The notes beneath the pieces were generated by a model. That model was given only the letters and a program-made list of their open reading frames with translations, did no database searches and was not told the origin of the DNA. Both the position numbers and the translations under genes were made by a program. This document shows, one piece after another, positions 58,226 through 61,743 of a DNA stretch of 61,743 nt. The stretch is from positions 1 through 61,743 of the forward strand of contig CAKTKU010000012.1 of NCBI GenBank assembly GCA_934572335.1. Reading direction: 5' to 3'. Every line of letters begins with the position of its first letter. The first letter of the stretch is position 1. Source of the DNA: an uncultured Oscillospiraceae bacterium (GTDB lineage Bacteria > Bacillota > Clostridia > Oscillospirales > Oscillospiraceae).

Positions 58226-59692
58226 ATGAAGCATCCGGCGCTGGCGAGGGTGATGGCGGTCACGCTTGCGATAATGTGCGTCATTATGCTCATCACCGGG
58301 GCTCTCGGCTTCGGCAAGACCGAAAACAAATATGCCGGGGACACCGCAGACTATGAAAAGCTGACGGATAGGATAACGACATATAAGGAGCTGACGGAAA
58401 AGCTCGCGGACGCGGAGAGCTATAAGCAGGTCTCGGCCGCGCTTGACGAGCACCAGCAGCAGCACGACGATGATGCCGCCCAGTTCCGCACCAACCTTGC
58501 CGAACGCACCGCAAAGCAGGGCGGCTACAAGCAGGGCGCGGAGATGCTGTGGGAGGCCAGAGCACAGGCGAAGGACGGCATTGCGCAGTATGAACAGGCA
58601 AAGGCGCAGTTCAACGCGGCGGAGGCGGAGTACAACGCCAAGGCGGCTGAGGGCAAGGCCATGATAGATATGTGCAGCAGTACAGCGTCGACCTGCACCA
58701 ACCTTGCCGCCATACTGGCGATGCCGAAGCCGGAGGATCCGGGCGAGGCGCCAAAACTTGAGGTCACGGACCCGAGCACGACGTGGACTGCCGAGGAACA
58801 GGAGAAAGACCCCGAAGGTTATAAAAAAGCCTGTGACGACTATGCGGCAGCAAAAGCCGCGTATGAGGCGAAAATGGCTGAGTATCTGCCCAAAGCCGAA
58901 GCATATAACACCTATCTTGCGGCAGAGACAGCCGCGCCACAGGCTCTCGCCGGGGCGAACGCCATCCTCACCGGCACTGGCGCACAGGCAATGCCTGACC
59001 TCACGTCTGCCGCGGCGGCGCTCGGTCAGGTGTCGCAGACCGTCTCCGCCGGGCTTGCCGAGGGCAAGACGCAGATAGAGGCGGCGCGCGCAAAGATCAC
59101 CGCCGCGGGCGCGGCGGTCGAGGGCGCGATAGAGAAGATAGACGGAAACCTCGCCCAGCTGTGGTACGACATGGGCAAGCTGGACGATGAGGAGCCGGAG
59201 CTTGAGCAGAAGCGCGCGGCGCTGCTGGACGAGGCGGTGGAGCTGGCGGAGGAAAAAGCCGTCGCCGAGGAGCGCAAGGAAGACGAGCAGAAGCTCGGCG
59301 CGACACGCCGCACGCTCAGAAGCTACGACGGGATAAAAGCGAAGCTCACGGGCGACGCGGAGCTTGGCGAGGTCGCGGCGCAGTACGCGGACGAATACTA
59401 CGCAGAGTTTAACCGCGAGCACACCGCGCGCATCGCGATAAGCGTGCTGGAGGTGCTTGGCGGCATATTGGGGCTTTGCTGCATCCCCGCGGCGTTTGAA
59501 AAATGCCGCAGCCGCCTTGTGCTCATCGCACCCGCCGTCGCCGCCTTTGTGTGCGCCGCTGCGGCAGAGATCGTCGCTGTCGCGCTCGCGCTCGGGCAGT
59601 GCTACGCGGCGCTGCCGACGCTTGTTTTCGCGCCGCTGTATCTCCTTGCGGCGATCCCCGTGAATAAGCCCCCGGTACAGGCGCAGCTATAA
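58226..59692 (+). CDS. Coiled-coil membrane protein of unknown function
   Basis: The ATG at 58226 follows GGAGG by 7 bases; 488 residues. One N-terminal membrane helix (VMAVTLAIMCVIMLITGALGF) is followed by about 360 residues of Ala/Glu/Lys/Gln-rich heptad-like helix, broken by a Pro-rich stretch (MPKPEDPGEAPKLEV) near 170. Three C-terminal membrane helices start near residue 398. The long region should lie on one side of the membrane as a coiled coil. No enzymatic motif is seen. It lies 57 bases before the HflK/HflC-like genes and is probably in the same unit, so it may be a scaffold partner of the SPFH complex. Confidence 0.8.
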   Translation: MKHPALARVMAVTLAIMCVIMLITGALGFGKTENKYAGDTADYEKLTDRITTYKELTEKLADAESYKQVSAALDEHQQQHDDDAAQFRTNLAERTAKQGGYKQGAEMLWEARAQAKDGIAQYEQAKAQFNAAEAEYNAKAAEGKAMIDMCSSTASTCTNLAAILAMPKPEDPGEAPKLEVTDPSTTWTAEEQEKDPEGYKKACDDYAAAKAAYEAKMAEYLPKAEAYNTYLAAETAAPQALAGANAILTGTGAQAMPDLTSAAAALGQVSQTVSAGLAEGKTQIEAARAKITAAGAAVEGAIEKIDGNLAQLWYDMGKLDDEEPELEQKRAALLDEAVELAEEKAVAEERKEDEQKLGATRRTLRSYDGIKAKLTGDAELGEVAAQYADEYYAEFNREHTARIAISVLEVLGGILGLCCIPAAFEKCRSRLVLIAPAVAAFVCAAAAEIVAVALALGQCYAALPTLVFAPLYLLAAIPVNKPPVQAQL

Positions 59693-59749
59693 TATACGCC
59701 AAAAGGCTTAAATAAAGCTGAAAAATATAGTGTGAAAGGTAAGGACAAA

Positions 59750-60733
59750 ATGCAATTCAACGGACAGTACACCCAGCCGCCGGGAGGCGGCGCGGCGAGG
59801 ACCCCGCGCGTGCCGAAGCTGAACAAAAAGCTGATATGGCTCATCCCGGTCATCATCATCGCGGCGCTTCTTATCCTCGATTCGTTCTATACGCTCAAGG
59901 AGGATCAGTACGCAGTCATCACCACCTTCGGCAAGCCCACCACGGTCTCCGCCTCCGGCCTTCAGCCGAAGATACCGCTCATCCAGCACGTCACGAAGGT
60001 GTCAAAGAGCATTCAGGGCTTCCCTCTCGGCTACCGCAGTGATAATTCCGAGGTGGAGTCGGAGTCGCTGATGATCACGTATGACTATAACTTCGTCAAT
60101 GTGGATTTTTACGTGGAGTATCGCGTGACTGACCCGGTGAAGTTCCTCTATAATTCCGAGGACCCAGTGGAAATACTCAAGATGCTCTGCCAGAGCTATA
60201 TTCGCGACACCATCGGGCTTTATGATGTGGACAGCGTCATTACCACCGGCAAGAGCGAGATACAGTCGGCAATAAAGCAGAAGGTCATGGCGCGGCTGGA
60301 GAGCGAGGACATCGGTTTGCAGCTGACGAACATCACCATTCAGGACGCCGAGCCGCCCACGCATGAGGTACAGCAGGCGTTCACCGCCGTCGAGACCGCC
60401 AAGCAGTCCGCCGACACCGCCGTCAACAACGCCAAGAAGTACGCCAACGAGGTCATCCCCGCGGCGAAGGCGGATGCGGACGAGATAATCAAGCAGGCGG
60501 AGGCGTATAAGCAGAGCAAGATAAACGAGGCGAACGGACAGGCGGAGCGCTTCAACCAGCTCTTCGCCGAGTATGAGAAGTACCCGCTCATCACAAAGCA
60601 GCGCCTTTTCTACGAGGCAATGGAGGAGATACTGCCGGATATGAAGCTCTATATCCTCGACGAGAGCACCGGCGTGCAGACCGCCTTGCCGCTGGATAAG
60701 TTCGCCGATGTGAACGTGGGAGGTGACAAGTGA
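59750..60733 (+). CDS. hflK: SPFH/band-7 protein, HflK-like
   Basis: The 327-residue protein has a Gly/Pro-rich cytosolic start, one membrane helix (IWLIPVIIIAALLILDSFYTL) and an SPFH domain (DQYAVITTFGKP, then YDYNFVNVDFYVEYRVTDPVKFLYN). An Ala/Glu-rich helix follows (VETAKQSADTAVNNAKKYA), as in HflK. In other bacteria HflK and HflC form a cage around the FtsH protease and modulate membrane-protein turnover. AAGGA precedes ATG 59750. It overlaps the hflC-like gene by one base (TGATG). Confidence 0.9.
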   Translation: MQFNGQYTQPPGGGAARTPRVPKLNKKLIWLIPVIIIAALLILDSFYTLKEDQYAVITTFGKPTTVSASGLQPKIPLIQHVTKVSKSIQGFPLGYRSDNSEVESESLMITYDYNFVNVDFYVEYRVTDPVKFLYNSEDPVEILKMLCQSYIRDTIGLYDVDSVITTGKSEIQSAIKQKVMARLESEDIGLQLTNITIQDAEPPTHEVQQAFTAVETAKQSADTAVNNAKKYANEVIPAAKADADEIIKQAEAYKQSKINEANGQAERFNQLFAEYEKYPLITKQRLFYEAMEEILPDMKLYILDESTGVQTALPLDKFADVNVGGDK

Positions 60734-61605
60734 TGAAAAAGGGCATGAAAATAACGCTCGGCGCGGTGGCTGTGCTGCTCGTCGTGTGTATAATGGGCGG
60801 CTGCTTTTTCACCACGCAGCAGAATGAATACAGCATCGTGCGCCAGTTCGGCAAGGTCGTGCGCATTGTTGACACGCCGGGGCTGAGCGTGAAGCTGCCG
60901 TTCATCCAGACCGTCAGCACCCTGCCGCAGACTGAGATGCTTTATGACCTCGCCGTGAGCGACGTCATCACCAGCGACAAAAAGTCCATGGTTGCTGACA
61001 GCTTCGTGCTCTGGCGCATTTCCGACCCGCTCAAGTTCATCCAGACGCTCTCCGGCAGCATCGCGAACGCCGAGTACCGCATTGACACGGTCGTCTACAA
61101 CAGCCTCAAGACCGTGATAAGCTCCATGAAGCAGGAGGCGGTCATCTCCGGGCGCGACGGAGAGCTCGCCGCGAAGATAATGGAGAACGTCGGCACGACG
61201 TTTGATAAATACGGCATCACGGTGCTCGCCATAGAGACCAAGCGCATTGACCTGCCGGATGAGAACAAGGCGGCAGTCTACGAGCGCATGATCTCCGAGC
61301 GCGGCAACATCGCCGCCTCCTTCGCCGCCGAGGGCGAGGCGGAGGCAAAGCAGATACGCAACGAGGCGGATAAATCCGTCACCATCACGCTGTCAGAGGC
61401 GAAGGCGCAGGGCGAAAAGCTCAAGGCCGAGGGCGAGGCGGAGTATATGCGCATCCTCTCCGAGGTTTACGACACGCCCGCCGAGGCGGATTTCTACGAG
61501 TTCATGCGCGCGCTGGACATGGCAAAGACCTCCCTCACCACCGGCGACAAGACGCTTGTCGTCTCCTCCGATTCGCCGATAGCGCAGGTGTTCACGATAA
61601 ACTGA
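60733..61605 (+). CDS. hflC: SPFH/band-7 protein, HflC-like
   Basis: The 290-residue partner of the preceding gene has one N-terminal membrane helix (ITLGAVAVLLVVCIMGGCFF), the SPFH domain (YSIVRQFGKVVRIVDTPGLSVKLPF) and VLWRISDPLKFIQ. An ERGNIAASFAAEGEAEAKQIRNEADKS-type coiled coil in two parts and the LSEVYDTPAEADFYEFMRALD C-terminus are typical of HflC. The start at 60733 shares one base with the hflK stop; GGAGG lies 8-11 bases upstream. A strong terminator follows, so the unit ends here. Confidence 0.92.
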   Translation: MKKGMKITLGAVAVLLVVCIMGGCFFTTQQNEYSIVRQFGKVVRIVDTPGLSVKLPFIQTVSTLPQTEMLYDLAVSDVITSDKKSMVADSFVLWRISDPLKFIQTLSGSIANAEYRIDTVVYNSLKTVISSMKQEAVISGRDGELAAKIMENVGTTFDKYGITVLAIETKRIDLPDENKAAVYERMISERGNIAASFAAEGEAEAKQIRNEADKSVTITLSEAKAQGEKLKAEGEAEYMRILSEVYDTPAEADFYEFMRALDMAKTSLTTGDKTLVVSSDSPIAQVFTIN

Positions 61606-61629
61606 GCAAGCAACTAGTACACATAGCAC

Positions 61630-61667
61630 ACGGCTCCGAGGTCATTACCGACCCCGGAGCCGTATTT
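61630..61667 (+). terminator. Terminator of the SPFH operon
   Basis: Stem ACGGCTCCG-A-GGTC / GACC-C-CGGAGCCGT, 13 pairs with one mismatch, is followed by ATTTTTGG. Confidence 0.9.
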
Positions 61668-61688
61668 TTGGAGCTTTAGCGAAAATAA

Positions 61689-61710
61689 ACCCCCAGTTGA
61701 ACTGGGGGTC
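61689..61710 (-). terminator. Hairpin, probable terminator of a minus-strand gene beyond the window
   Basis: ACCCCCAGTT/AACTGGGGGT is nearly self-complementary. On the minus strand it is followed by TTATTTTCGC. No gene is visible in the last 130 bases. Confidence 0.5.
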
Positions 61711-61743
61711 AATAAAAAGAACTTAAAGTATATACAGGGAAAG

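Noticed and set aside
1..61743. CRISPR arrays, rRNA or tRNA genes
   Set aside because: I saw no regularly spaced repeats with unique spacers, no rRNA-like conserved stretches and no tRNA cloverleaf with a GTTCRANNC arm in a plausible position.

Overview
The window looks like a chromosomal segment of a GC-rich, anaerobic, Gram-positive-type bacterium of the class Clostridia, probably an uncultured gut Oscillospiraceae-like lineage. The reasons are strong AGGAGG-type ribosome sites, the MurT/GatD lipid II amidation pair, SLH-domain and sortase-type surface proteins, an EFR1-type ferredoxin, bacterial NSS and tripartite tricarboxylate (TTT) transporters, an ECF sigma/anti-sigma pair and an adenosylcobalamin riboswitch. 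Nothing here fixes the species. I see no rRNA, tRNA, CRISPR array or intact transposase gene.

Layout. 1-5.4 kb: the 3' end of a secreted beta-helix-like repeat protein, a PAP2 phosphatase, an SLH-domain protein and an NSS transporter. 5.5-21.4 kb: an accessory catabolic island with a 2-enoate-reductase-like flavoenzyme, a LysR regulator, CoA-transferase A/B, thiolase, a DUF6282-type metal hydrolase, a cupin, an HpcH/HpaI aldolase, an AspT-type exchanger, a second CoA-transferase, the tctCBA transporter and a two-subunit fumarase/tartrate dehydratase. Similar palindromes containing ATCGA lie about 62-66 bases upstream of three predicted promoters, which suggests one LysR regulon for a carboxylic acid. 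I cannot name the substrate. 21.4-31.6 kb: housekeeping genes (phosphofructokinase, SDR, MerR regulator, PHP phosphoesterase, amidohydrolase, gatD, murT) plus a collapsed EamA transporter gene. 31.7-31.9 kb: a 159-bp MITE-like inverted-repeat element. 32.1-37.2 kb: GNAT, DUF2156, uracil-DNA glycosylase, cca and divergent murC.

37.2-45.8 kb is a glycosylation locus. A GtrII-type membrane glycosyltransferase has its N-terminus separated by a G9 tract. It is followed by a 4-kb segment (surface protein and AAA/DUF4143 ATPase) flanked by 54-bp diverged direct repeats, and then by gtrA, gtrB and a GT-C glycosyltransferase. 45.9-51.1 kb: ECF sigma, anti-sigma and lipoprotein, then a MATE exporter with a C7 tract at its N-terminus and an M19 dipeptidase. 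51.1-55.1 kb: a cobalamin riboswitch controls a large surface protein with a DUF4430 domain and alpha/alpha-barrel-type repeats, the two domain types of animal transcobalamin and intrinsic factor. Its gene carries an internal deletion with frameshift. 55.3-61.7 kb: EFR1 ferredoxin, a Na/Pi cotransporter, and a coiled-coil membrane protein followed by an HflK/HflC-like SPFH pair.

Four genes show frame disruption: the homopolymer tracts at 37291 and 48699, the frame break at 39976 and the internal deletion at 51633. A fifth, EamA, is a remnant. These could be phase variation, gene decay or assembly error, so read-level checks matter before biology is inferred.
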